Source of the DNA: Labia minor
Lineage: Eukaryota > Arthropoda > Insecta > Dermaptera > Spongiphoridae
DNA length: 64,000 bases
Reading direction: 5' to 3'
Assembly: GCA_963082975.1 (NCBI GenBank)
Contig: CAUJBJ010000010.1
Location: 496,001 to 560,000 of the forward strand
Shown: piece after piece, positions 13,037-26,133 of the stretch
Numbering within the stretch: position 1 is the stretch's first letter
Layout: each line of letters begins with the position of its first letter
The notes under the pieces: model-generated
Seen by the model: only the letters and a program-made list of their open reading frames with translations
Database searches by the model: none
What the model was told of the DNA's origin: nothing
Position numbers and translations under genes: made by a program

Positions 13037-16000
13037 TGAAGAATAAATTCATATTTGATCGATTTCTTAAATATTTTCATTGAATTCTTACGGAAAAGTC
13101 TGATTTTGTTCAAATATTAAAGGGAAAATCCTACTTTTTTAAATACGAGGGATAAAATTATCTTTTATATTTTATTTTATTAATTTTCTGATTCTATTGA
13201 AGAATAAATTCATATTTGATCGATTTCTTAAATATTTTCATTGAATTCTTACGGATTATTGTGATTTTGTTCAAATATTAAAGGGAAAATCCTACTTTTT
13301 TAAATACGAGGGATAAAATTATCTTTTATATTTTATTTTATTAATTTTCTGATTCTATTGAAGAATAAATTCATATTTGATCGATTTCTTAAATATTTTC
13401 ATTGAATTCTTACGGAAAAGTCTGATTTTGTTCAAATATTAAAGGGAAAATCCTACTTTTTTAAATACGAGGGATAAAATTATCTTTTATATTTTATTTT
13501 ATTAATTTTCTGATTCTATTGAAGAATAAATTCATATTTGATCGATTTCTTAAATATTTTCATTGAATTCTTACGGATTATTGTGATTTTGTTCAAATAT
13601 TAAAGGGAAAATCCTACTTTTTTAAATACGAGGGATAAAATTATCTTTTATATTTTATTTTATTAATTTTCTGATTCTAATGAAGAATAAATTCATATTT
13701 GATCGATTTCTTAAATATTTTCATTGAATTCTTACGGATTACTGTGATTTTATTCAAATATTAAAGGGAAAATCCTACTTTTTTAAATACGAGGGATAAA
13801 ATTATCTTTTTTATTTTATTTTATTAATTTTCTGATTCTATTGAAGAATAAATTCATATTTGATCGATTTCTTAAATATTTTCATTGAATTCTTACGGAA
13901 AAGTCTGATTTTGTTCAAATATTAAAGGGAAAATCCTACTTTTTTAAATACGAGGGATAAAATTATCTTTTTTATTTTATTTTATTAATTTTCTGATTCT
14001 ATTGAAGAATAAATTCATATTTGATCGATTACTTAAATATTTTCATTTAATTCTTACGGATTAGTGTGATTTTGTTCAAATATTAAAGGGAAAATCCTAC
14101 TTTTTTAAATACGAGGGATAAAATTATCTTTTATATTTTATTTTATTAATTTTCTGATTTTATTGAAGAATAAATTCATATTTGATCGATTTCTTAAATA
14201 TTTTCATTGAATTCTTACGGAAAATTCTGATTTTGTTCAAATATTAAAGGGAAAATCCTACTTTTTTAAATACGAGGGATAAAATTATCTTTTATATTTT
14301 ATTTTATTAATTTTCTGATTCTATTGAAGAATAAATTCATATTTGATCGATTTCTTAAATATTTTCATTGAATTCTTACGGATTATTGTGATTTTGTTCA
14401 AATATTAAAGGGAAAATCCTACTTTTTTAAATACGAGGGATAAAATTATCTTTTATATTTTATTTTATTAATTTTCTGATTCTAATGAAGAATAAATTCA
14501 TATTTGATCGATTTCTTAAATATTTTCATTGAATTCTTACGGATTACTGTGGTTTTATTCAAATATTAAAGGGAAAATCCTACTTTTTTAAATACGAGGG
14601 ATAAAATTATCTTTTTTATTTTATTTGATTAATTTTCTGATTCTAATGAAGAATAAATTCATATTTGATCGATTTCTTAAATATTTTCATTGAATTCTTA
14701 CGGAAAAGTCTGATTTTGTTCAAATATTAAAGGGAAAATCCTACTTTTTTAAATACGAGGGACAAAATTATCTTTTATATTTTATTTTATTCATTTTCTG
14801 ATTCTAATGAAGAATAAATTCATATTTGATCGATTTCTTAAATGTTTTCATTGAATTCTTACGGAAAAGTGTGATTTTGATCAAATATTAAAGGGAAAAT
14901 CCTACTTTTTTAAATACGAGGAATAAAATTATCTTTTTATTTTATTTTATAAATTTTCTGATTCTAATGAAGAATAAATTCATATTTGATCGATTTCTTA
15001 AATATTTTCATTGAATTCTTACGGATTAGTGTGATTTTGTTCAAATATTAAAGGGAAAATCCTACTTTTTTAAATACGAGGGATAAAATTATCTTTTATA
15101 TTTTATTTTATTAATTTTCTGATTCTAATGAAGAATAAATTCATATTTGATCGATTTCTTAAATATTTTCATTGAATTCTTACGGAAAAGTCTGATTTTG
15201 TTCAAATATTAAAGGGAAAATCCTACTTTTTTAAATACGAGGGATAAAATTATCTTTTATATTTTATTTTATTAATTTTCTGATTCTATTGAAGAATAAA
15301 TTCATATTTGATCGATTTCTTAAATATTTTCATTGAATTCTTACGGATTATTGTGATTTTGTTCAAATATTAAAGGGAAAATCCTACTTTTTTAAATACG
15401 AGGGATAAAATTATCTTTTATATTTTATTTTATTAATTTTCTGATTCTATTGAAGAATAAATTCATATTTGATCGATTTCTTAAATATTTTCATTGAATT
15501 CTTACGGAAAAGTCTGATTTTGTTCAAATATTAAAGGGAAAATCCTACTTTTTTAAATACGAGGGATAAAATTATCTTTTATATTTTATTTTATTAATTT
15601 TCTGATTCTATTGAAGAATAAATTCATATTTGATCGATTTCTTAAATATTTTCATTGAATTCTTACGGATTATTGTGATTTTGTTCAAATATTAAAGGGA
15701 AAATCCTACTTTTTTAAATACGAGGGATAAAATTATCTTTTATATTTTATTTTATTAATTTTCTGATTCTAATGAAGAATAAATTCATATTTGATCGATT
15801 TCTTAAATATTTTCATTGAATTCTTACGGATTACTGTGATTTTATTCAAATATTAAAGGGAAAATCCTACTTTTTTAAATACGAGGGATAAAATTATCTT
15901 TTTTATTTTATTTTATTAATTTTCTGATTCTATTGAAGAATAAATTCATATTTGATCGATTTCTTAAATATTTTCATTGAATTCTTACGGAAAAGTCTGA

Positions 16001-17221
16001 TTTTGTTCAAATATTAAAGGGAAAATCCTACTTTTTTAAATACGAGGGATAAAATTATCTTTTTTATTTTATTTTATTAATTTTCTGATTCTATTGAAGA
16101 ATAAATTCATATTTGATCGATTACTTAAATATTTTCATTTAATTCTTACGGATTAGTGTGATTTTGTTCAAATATTAAAGGGAAAATCCTACTTTTTTAA
16201 ATACGAGGGATAAAATTATCTTTTATATTTTATTTTATTAATTTTCTGATTTTATTGAAGAATAAATTCATATTTGATCGATTTCTTAAATATTTTCATT
16301 GAATTCTTACGGAAAATTCTGATTTTGTTCAAATATTAAAGGGAAAATCCTACTTTTTTAAATACGAGGGATAAAATTATCTTTTATATTTTATTTTATT
16401 AATTTTCTGATTCTATTGAAGAATAAATTCATATTTGATCGATTTCTTAAATATTTTCATTGAATTCTTACGGATTATTGTGATTTTGTTCAAATATTAA
16501 AGGGAAAATCCTACTTTTTTAAATACGAGGGATAAAATTATCTTTTATATTTTATTTTATTAATTTTCTGATTCTAATGAAGAATAAATTCATATTTGAT
16601 CGATTTCTTAAATATTTTCATTGAATTCTTACGGATTACTGTGGTTTTATTCAAATATTAAAGGGAAAATCCTACTTTTTTAAATACGAGGGATAAAATT
16701 ATCTTTTTTATTTTATTTGATTAATTTTCTGATTCTAATGAAGAATAAATTCATATTTGATCGATTTCTTAAATATTTTCATTGAATTCTTACGGAAAAG
16801 TCTGATTTTGTTCAAATATTAAAGGGAAAATCCTACTTTTTTAAATACGAGGGACAAAATTATCTTTTATATTTTATTTTATTCATTTTCTGATTCTAAT
16901 GAAGAATAAATTCATATTTGATCGATTTCTTAAATGTTTTCATTGAATTCTTACGGAAAAGTGTGATTTTGATCAAATATTAAAGGGAAAATCCTACTTT
17001 TTTAAATACGAGGAATAAAATTATCTTTTTTATTTTATTTTATAAATTTTCTGATTCTAATGAAGAATAAATTCATATTTGATCGATTTCTTAAATATTT
17101 TCATTGAATTCTTACGGATTAGTGTGATTTTGTTCAAATATTAAAGGGAAAATCCTACTTTTTTAAATACGAGGGATAAAATTATCTTTTATATTTTATT
17201 TTATTAATTTTCTGATTCTAT
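13037..17221 (+). repeat. 13-unit (2093 bp) tandem HOR, two copies
   Basis: Two successive copies (about 13037-15128 and 15129-17221) follow the same order of 13 variant units. They share private marks: GATCGATTACTTAAAT, CTGATTTTATTG, GTGGTTTTATTC and TTATTTGATTAATT. The AAATGTTTTC landmark falls at 12751, 14844 and 16936, giving spacings of 2093 and 2092; the missing base is a T lost near 14935. Similarity continues left of 13037 to about 12.46 kb. Further left the correspondence decays with scattered differences, so an older third copy probably lies at 11-13 kb. At the right end the pattern breaks at GATTTCTTACGG. Confidence 0.85.
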
Positions 17222-17407
17222 TTAAGAATAAATTCATATTTGATCGATTTCTTAAATATTTTCATTGATTTCTTACGGAAAATTCTGATTTTGTTCAAAT
17301 ATTAAAGGGAAAATCCTACTTTTTTAAATACGAGGGATAAAATTATCTTTTATATTTTATTTTATTAATTTTCTGATTCTATTGAAGAATAAATTCATAT
17401 TTGAACG

Positions 17408-19055
17408 ATTTCTTAAATATTTTCATTGAATTCTTACGGAAAATTCTGATTTTGTTCAAATATTAAAGGGAAAATCCTACTTTTTTAAATACGAGGGATA
17501 AAATTATCTTTTATATTTTATTTTATTAATTTTCTGATTATAATTAAGAATAAATTCATATTTGATCGATTTCTTAAATATTTTCATTGAATTCTTACGG
17601 ATTATTGTGATTTTGTTCAAATATTAAAGGGAAAATCCTACTTTTTTAAATACGAGGGATAAAATTATCTTTTATATTTTATTTTATTAATTTTCTGATT
17701 CTAATGAAGAATAAATTCATATTTGATCGATTTCTTAAATATTTTCATTGAATTCTTACGGAAAATTCTGATTTTGTTCAAATATTAAAGGGAAAATCCT
17801 ACTTTTTTAAATACGAGGGATAAAATTAGTTTTTATATTTTATTTTATTAATTTTCTGATTCTATTGAAGAATAAATTCATATTTGATCGATTTCTTAAA
17901 TATTTTCATTGAATTCTTACGGATTATTGTGATTTTGTTCAAATATTAAAGGGAAAATCCTACTTTTTTAAATACGAGGGATAAAATTATCTTTTATATT
18001 TTATTTTATTAATTTTCTGATTCTAATGAAGAATAAATTCATATTTGATCGATTTCTTAAATATTTTCATTGAATTCTTACGGAAAAGTCTGATTTTGTT
18101 CAAATATTAAAGGGAAAAATCCTACTTTTTTAAATACGAGGGATAAAATTATCTTTTATATTTTATTTTATTAATTTTCTGATTCTATTGAAGAATAAAT
18201 TCATATTTGATCAATTTCTTAAATATTTTCATTGAATTCTTACGGAAAATTCTGATTTTGTTCAAATATTAAAGGGAAAATCCTACTTTTTTAAATACGA
18301 GGGATAAAATTATCTTTTATATTTTATTTTATTAATTTTCTGATTATAATTAAGAATAAATTCATATTTGATCGATTTCTTAAATATTTTCATTGAATTC
18401 TTACGGATTATTGTGATTTTGTTCAAATATTAAAGGGAAAATCCTACTTTTTTAAATACGAGGGATAAAATTATCTTTTATATTTTATTTTATTAATTTT
18501 CTGATTCTAATGAAGAATAAATTCATATTTGATCGATTTCTTAAATATTTTCATTGAATTCTTACGGAAAATTCTGATTTTGTTCAAATATTAAAGGGAA
18601 AATCCTACTTTTTTAAATACGAGGGATAAAATTAGTTTTTATATTTTATTTTATTAATTTTCTGATTCTATTGAAGAATAAATTCATATTTGATCGATTT
18701 CTTAAATATTTTCATTGAATTCTTACGGATTATTGTGATTTTGTTCAAATATTAAAGGGAAAATCCTACTTTTTTAAATACGAGGGATAAAATTATCTTT
18801 TATATTTTATTTTATTAATTTTCTGATTCTAATGAAGAATAAATTCATATTTGATCGATTTCTTAAATATTTTCATTGAATTCTTACGGAAAAGTCTGAT
18901 TTTGTTCAAATATTAAAGGGAAAAATCCTACTTTTTTAAATACGAGGGATAAAATTATCTTTTATATTTTATTTTATTAATTTTCTGATTCTATTGAAGA
19001 ATAAATTCATATTTGATCAATTTCTTAAATATTTTCATTGAATTCTTACGGAAAA
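17408..19055 (+). repeat. Five-unit (806 bp) tandem duplication
   Basis: The interval 17408-18249 matches 18214-19055 at an offset of 806 bp, that is five units plus one base. Shared marks are TATAATTAAG (17541 and 18347), AAATTAGTTTTTAT (17829 and 18635), the extra A in GGGAAAAATCC (near 18115 and 18921) and GATCAATTTC, a CpG-to-CpA change, at 18212 and 19018. The matched length exceeds the offset, as expected for a true tandem duplication by unequal exchange. Confidence 0.85.
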
Positions 19056-19960
19056 GTCTGATTTTGTTCAAATATTAAAGGGAAAATCCTACTTTTTTAA
19101 ATACGAGGGATAAAATTATCTTTTTTATTTTATTTTATTAATGTTCTGATTCTATTGAAGAATAAATTCATATTTGATCGATTTCTTAAATATTTTCATT
19201 TAATTCTTACGGATTAGTGTGATTTTGTTCAAATATTAAAGGGAAAATCCTACTTTTTTAAATACGAGGGATAAAATTATCTTTTATATTTTATTTTATT
19301 AATTTTCTGATTCTATTGAAGAATAAATTCATATTTGATCGATTTCTTAAATATTTTCATTGAATTCTTACGGAAAAGTCTGATTTTGTTCAAATATTAA
19401 AGGGAAAATCCTACTTTTTTAAATACGAGGGATAAAATTATCTTTTTTATTTTATTTTATTAATTTTCTGATTCTATTGAAGAATAAATTCATATTTGAT
19501 CGATTTCTTAAATATTTTCATTTAATTCTTACGGATTAGTGTGATTTTGTTCAAATATTAAAGGGAAAATCCTACTTTTTTAAATACGAGGGATAAAATT
19601 ATCTTTTATATTTTATTTTATTAATTTTCTGATTCTATTGAAGAATAAATTCATATTTGATCAATTTCTTAAATATTTTCATTGAATTCTTACGGAAAAG
19701 TCTGATTTTGTTCAAATATTAAAGGGAAAATCCTACTTTTTTAAATACGAGGGATAAAATTATCTTTTTTATTTTATTTTATTAATGTTCTGATTCTATT
19801 GAAGAATAAATTCATATTTGATCGATTTCTTAAATATTTTCATTTAATTCTTACGGATTAGTGTGATTTTGTTCAAATATTAAAGGGAAAATCCTACTTT
19901 TTTAAATACGAGGGATAAAATTATCTTTTATATTTTATTTTATTAATTTTCTGATTCTAA
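18980..19960 (+). repeat. Run of three K-G dimers (322 bp each)
   Basis: Six units alternate K (GGAAAAGTCTG) and G (CATTTAATTC, GGATTAGTGTG). The first and third K units also share GATCAATTTC and the tail ATTAATGTTCTG (at 19141 and 19785, exactly 644 bp or four units apart), whereas the middle K unit has neither. The local repeat length is thus two units, unlike the longer HORs around it. The run ends where a C unit with GTGGTTTTATTC begins. Confidence 0.75.
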
Positions 19961-22900
19961 TGAAGAATAAATTCATATTTGATCGATTTCTTAAATATTT
20001 TCATTGAATTCTTACGGATTACTGTGGTTTTATTCAAATATTAAAGGGAAAATCCTACTTTTTTAAATACGAGGGATAAAATTATCTTTTTTATTTTATT
20101 TGATTAATTTTCTGATTCTAATGAAGAATAAATTCATATTTGATCGATTTCTTAAATATTTTCATTGAATTCTTACGGAAAAGTCTGATTTTGTTCAAAT
20201 ATTAAAGGGAAAATCCTACTTTTTTAAATACGAGGGACAAAATTATCTTTTATATTTTATTTTATTCATTTTCTGATTCTAATGAAGAATAAATTCATAT
20301 TTGATCGATTTCTTAAATGTTTTCATTGAATTCTTACGGAAAAGTGTGATTTTGATCAAATATAAAAGGGAAAATCCTACTTTTTTAAATACGAGGATAA
20401 AATTATCTTTTTTATTTTATTTTATAAATTTTCTGATTCTAATGAAGAATAAATTCATATTTGATCGATTTCTTAAATATTTTCATTGAATTCTTACGGA
20501 AAATTCTGATTTTGTTCAAATATTAAAGGGAAAATCCTACTTTTTTAAATACGAGGGATAAAATTAGTTTTTATATTTTATTTTATTAATTTTCTGATTC
20601 TATTGAAGAATAAATTCATATTTGATCGATTTCTTAAATATTTTCATTGAATTCTTACGGATTATTGTGTTTTATTCAAATATTAAAGGGAAAATCCTAC
20701 TTTTTTAAATACGAGGGATAAAATTATCTTTTATATTTTATTTTATTCATTTTCTGATTCTAATGAAGAATAAATTCATATTTGATCGATTTCTTAAATA
20801 TTTTCATTGAATTCTTACGGAAAAGTCTGATTTTGTTCAAATATTAAAGGGAAAAATCCTACTTTTTTAAATACGAGGGATAAAATTATCTTTTATATTT
20901 TATTTTATTAATTTTCTGATTCTATTGAAGAATAAATTCATATTTGATCAATTTCTTAAATATTTTCATTGAATTCTTACGGATTATTGTGATTTTGTTC
21001 AAATATTAAAGGGAAAATCCTACTTTTTTAAATACGAGGGATAAAATTATCTTTTATATTTTATTTTATTAATTTTCTGATTCTAATGAAGAATAAATTC
21101 ATATTTGATCGATTTCTTAAATATTTTCATTGAATTCTTACGGATTACTGTGATTTTGTTCAAATATTAAAGGGAAAATCCTACTTTTTTAAATACGAGG
21201 GATAAAATTATCTTTTTTAATTTATTTTATTAATTTTCTGATTCTAATGAAGAATAAATTCATATTTGATCGATTTCTTAAATATTTTCATTGAATTCTT
21301 ACGGAAAAGTCTGATTTTGTTCAAATATTAAAGGGAAAATCCTACTTTTTTAAATACGAGGGATAAAATTATCTTTTATATTTTATTTTATTAATTTTCT
21401 GATTCTATTGAAGAATAAATTCATATTTGATCGATTTCTTAAATATTTTCATTGAATTCTTACGGAAAATTCTGATTTTGTTCAAATATTAAAGGAAAAT
21501 CCTACTTTTTTAAATACGAGGGATAAAATTAGTTTTTATATTTTATTTTATTAATTTTCTGATTCTATTGAAGAATAAATTCATATTTGATCGATTTCTT
21601 AAATATTTTCATTGAATTCTTACGGATTATTGTGTTTTATTCAAATATTAAAGGGAAAATCCTACTTTTTTAAATACGAGGGAGAAAATTATCTTTTATA
21701 TTTTATTTTATTCATTTTCTGATTCTAATGAAGAATAAATTCATATTTGATCGATTTCTTAAATATTTTCATTGAATTCTTACGGAAAAGTCTGATTTTG
21801 TTCAAATATTAAAGGGAAAATCCTACTTTTTTAAATACGAGGGATAAAATTATCTTTTTTATTTTATTTTATTAATTTTCTGATTCTATTGAAGAATAAA
21901 TTCATATTTGATCGATTTCTTAAATATTTTCATTTAATTCTTACGGATTAGTGTGATTTTGTTCAAATATTAAAGGGAAAATCCTACTTTTTTAAATACG
22001 AGGGATAAAATTATCTTTTATATTTTATTTTATTAATTTTCTGATTTTATTGAAGAATAAATTCATATTTGATCGATTTCTTAAATATTTTCATTGAATT
22101 CTTACGGAAAATTCTGATTTTGTTCAAATATTAAAGGGAAAATCCTACTTTTTTAAATACGAGGGATAAAATTATCTTTTATATTTTATTTTATTAATTT
22201 TCTGATTCTATTGAAGAATAAATTCATATTTGATCGATTTCTTAAATATTTTCATTGAATTCTTACGGATTATTGTGATTTTGTTCAAATATTAAAGGGA
22301 AAATCCTACTTTTTTAAATACGAGGGATAAAATTATCTTTTATATTTTATTTTATTAATTTTCTGATTCTAATGAAGAATAAATTCATATTTGATCGATT
22401 TCTTAAATATTTTCATTGAATTCTTACGGATTACTGTGGTTTTATTCAAATATTAAAGGGAAAATCCTACTTTTTTAAATACGAGGGATAAAATTATCTT
22501 TTTTATTTTATTTGATTAATTTTCTGATTCTAATGAAGAATAAATTCATATTTGATCGATTTCTTAAATATTTTCATTGAATTCTTACGGAAAAGTCTGA
22601 TTTTGTTCAAATATTAAAGGGAAAATCCTACTTTTTTAAATACGAGGGACAAAATTATCTTTTATATTTTATTTTATTCATTTTCTGATTCTAATGAAGA
22701 ATAAATTCATATTTGATCGATTTCTTAAATGTTTTCATTGAATTCTTACGGAAAAGTGTGATTTTGATCAAATATTAAAGGGAAAATCCTACTTTTTTAA
22801 ATACGAGGGATAAAATTATCTTTTATATTTTATTTTATTAATTTTCTGATTCTATTGAAGAATACATTCATATTTGATCGATTTCTTAAATATTTTCATT

Positions 22901-23500
22901 GATTTCTTACGGAAAATTCTGATTTTGTTCAAATATTAAAGGGAAAATCCTACTTTTTTAAATACGAGGGATAAAATTATCTTTTATATTTTATTTTATT
23001 AATTTTCTGATTCTATTGAAGAATAAATTCATATTTGAACGATTTCTTAAATATTTTCATTGAATTCTTACGGAAAATTCTGATTTTGTTCAAATATTAA
23101 AGGGAAAATCCTACTTTTTTAAATACGAGGGATAAAATTATCTTTTATATTTTATTTTATTAATTTTCTGATTCTATTGAAGAATAAATTCATATTTGAT
23201 CGATTTCTTAAATATTTTCATTGAATTCTTACGGATTATTGTGATTTTGTTCAAATATTAAAGGGAAAATCCTACTTTTTTAAATACGAGGGATAAAATT
23301 ATCTTTTATATTTTATTTTATTAATTTTCTGATTCTAATGAAGAATAAATTCATATTTGATCGATTTCTTAAATATTTTCATTGAATTCTTACGGATTAC
23401 TGTGATTTTGTTCAAATATTAAAGGGAAAATCCTACTTTTTTAAATACGAGGGATAAAATTATCTTTTTTAATTTATTTTATTAATTTTCTGATTCTAAT

Positions 23501-23661
23501 GAAGAATAAATTCATATTTGATCGATTTCTTAAATATTTTCATTGAATTTTTACGGAAAAGTCTGATTTTGTTCAAATATTAAAGGGAAAATCCTACTTT
23601 TTTAAATACAAGGGATACAATTATTAATTATAGTTTATTTTATTCATTTTCTGATTGTTAT
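23501..23661 (+). repeat. Divergent monomer with altered tail (copy 1 of 3)
   Basis: The front half is an ordinary class K unit with GAATTTTTACGG. From AAATACAAGGGATACAATT onward it differs at about ten positions: CpG to CpA in TACAAGG, ATTAATTATAGTTTATT in place of the usual ATCTTTTATATTTTATT, and CTGATTGTTATG at the end. The next unit has TCGATTTTTTAAAT. Length stays at 161 bp, so the changes are substitutions, not an insertion. Copies occur at 25272-25432 (exact 1771-bp offset) and 40687-40847 (which has TTAATT instead of TTCATT). Confidence 0.85.
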
Positions 23662-25271
23662 GAAGAATAAATTCATATTTGATCGATTTTTTAAATATTT
23701 TCATTGAATTCTTACGGAAAATTCTGATTTTGTTCAAATATTAAAGGGAAAATCCTACTTTTTTAAATACGAGGGATAAAATTATCTTTTATATTTTATT
23801 TTATTAATTTTCTGATTCTATTGAAGAATAAATTCATATTAGATCGATTTCTTAAATATTTTCATTGAATTCTTACGGATTATTGTGATTTTGTTCAAAT
23901 ATTAAAGGGAAAATCCTACTTTTTTAAATACGAGGGATAAAATTATCTTTTTTATTTTATTTTATTAATTTTCTGATTATAATTAAGAATAAATTCATAT
24001 TTGATCGATTTCTTAAATATTTTCATTGAATTCTTACGGAAAAGTCTGATTTTGTTCAAATATTAAAGGGAAAATCCTACTTTTTTAAATACGAGGGATA
24101 AAATTATCCTTTATATTTTATTTTATTAATTTTCTGATTCTATTGAAGAATAAATTCATATTTGATCGATTTCTTAAATATTTTCATTGAATTCTTACGG
24201 AAAAGTCTGATTTTGTTCAAATATTAAAGGGAAAATCCTACTTTTTTAAATACGAGGGATAAAATTATCTTTTATATTTTATTTTATTAATTTTCTGATT
24301 CTAATGAAGAATAAATTCATATTTGATCGATTTCTTAAATATTTTCATTGAATTCTTACGGAAAAGTCTGATTTTGTTCAAATATTAAAGGGAAAATCCT
24401 ACTTTTTTAAATACGAGGGACAAAATTATCTTTTATATTTTATTTTATTCATTTTCTGATTCTAATGAAGAATAAATTCATATTTGATCGATTTCTTAAA
24501 TGTTTTCATTGAATTCTTACGGAAAAGTGTGATTTTGATCAAATATTAAAGGGAAAATCCTACTTTTTTAAATACGAGGGATAAAATTATCTTTTATATT
24601 TTATTTTATTAATTTTCTGATTCTATTGAAGAATAAATTCATATTTGATCGATTTCTTAAATATTTTCATTGATTTCTTACGGAAAATTCTGATTTTGTT
24701 CAAATATTAAAGGGAAAATCCTACTTTTTTAAATACGAGGGATAAAATTATCTTTTATATTTTATTTTATTAATTTTCTGATTCTATTGAAGAATAAATT
24801 CATATTTGAACGATTTCTTAAATATTTTCATTGAATTCTTACGGAAAATTCTGATTTTGTTCAAATATTAAAGGGAAAATCCTACTTTTTTAAATACGAG
24901 GGATAAAATTATCTTTTATATTTTATTTTATTAATTTTCTGATTCTATTGAAGAATAAATTCATATTTGATCGATTTCTTAAATATTTTCATTGAATTCT
25001 TACGGATTATTGTGATTTTGTTCAAATATTAAAGGGAAAATCCTACTTTTTTAAATACGAGGGATAAAATTATCTTTTATATTTTATTTTATTAATTTTC
25101 TGATTCTAATGAAGAATAAATTCATATTTGATCGATTTCTTAAATATTTTCATTGAATTCTTACGGATTACTGTGATTTTGTTCAAATATTAAAGGGAAA
25201 ATCCTACTTTTTTAAATACGAGGGATAAAATTATCTTTTTTAATTTATTTTATTAATTTTCTGATTCTAAT

Positions 25272-25432
25272 GAAGAATAAATTCATATTTGATCGATTTC
25301 TTAAATATTTTCATTGAATTTTTACGGAAAAGTCTGATTTTGTTCAAATATTAAAGGGAAAATCCTACTTTTTTAAATACAAGGGATACAATTATTAATT
25401 ATAGTTTATTTTATTCATTTTCTGATTGTTAT
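25272..25432 (+). repeat. Divergent monomer with altered tail (copy 2 of 3)
   Basis: Same variant set as at 23501-23661, including TACAAGGGATAC, ATTAATTATAG, TTCATT and CTGATTGTTATG. It lies inside the second copy of the 1771-bp duplication. Confidence 0.85.
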
Positions 25433-26076
25433 GAAGAATAAATTCATATTTGATCGATTTTTTAAATATTTTCATTGAATTCTTACGGAAAATTCTGATT
25501 TTGTTCAAATATTAAAGGGAAAATCCTACTTTTTTAAATACGAGGGATAAAATTATCTTTTATATTTTATTTTATTAATTTTCTGATTCTATTGAAGAAT
25601 AAATTCATATTAGATCGATTTCTTAAATATTTTCATTGAATTCTTACGGATTATTGTGATTTTGTTCAAATATTAAAGGGAAAATCCTACTTTTTTAAAT
25701 ACGAGGGATAAAATTATCTTTTTTATTTTATTTTATTAATTTTCTGATTATAATTAAGAATAAATTCATATTTGATCGATTTCTTAAATATTTTCATTGA
25801 ATTCTTACGGAAAAGTCTGATTTTGTTCAAATATTAAAGGGAAAATCCTACTTTTTTAAATACGAGGGATAAAATTATCCTTTATATTTTATTTTATTAA
25901 TTTTCTGATTCTATTGAAGAATAAATTCATATTTGATCGATTTCTTAAATATTTTCATTGAATTCTTACGGAAAAGTCTGATTTTGTTCAAATATTAAAG
26001 GGAAAATCCTACTTTTTTAAATACGAGGGATAAAATTATCTTTTATATTTTATTTTATTAATTTTCTGATTCTATT

Positions 26077-26133
26077 GAAGAATAAATTCATATTTGATCG
26101 ATTTCTTAAATATTTTCATTTTCTGATTCTAAT
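26077..26133 (+). repeat. 57-bp truncated monomer (1 of 5)
   Basis: The GAAG landmarks here are 57 bp apart, so 104 bp are missing. The junction reads TATTTTCATTTTCTGATTC: the unit head up to TTCATT runs directly into the TTCATTTTCTG tail of a K unit. In an intact K unit such as 2418-2578 the two TTCATT copies are exactly 104 bp apart (C at 2458 and 2562). A deletion by recombination between these 6-bp repeats explains the product exactly. Confidence 0.9.

Larger units (their letters stand above)
22515..26074 (+). repeat. 11-unit (1771 bp) tandem duplication
   Basis: The interval 22515-24303 matches 24286-26074 at an offset of exactly 1771 bp or 11 units. The left edge is the base after TTTGATT in one copy and TTTTATT in the other; the right edge is CTAATG against CTATTG. 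Both copies include the strongly divergent unit with AATTATTAATTATAG (23501-23661 and 25272-25432), TTAGATCG and TTATCCTTTATA. By eye the only difference is AATACATTC at 22865. That makes this a recent duplication. Confidence 0.88.

Noticed and set aside
20301-20489. Open reading frame of 62 codons on the + strand
   Set aside because: It is satellite sequence read through because two single-base losses (ATATAAAAGGG and GAGGATAAAA) shift the frame past the usual stops. The product is a low-complexity run of F, L, I, K and N, no ribosome-binding or promoter context is present, and the frame is not kept in neighbouring units.
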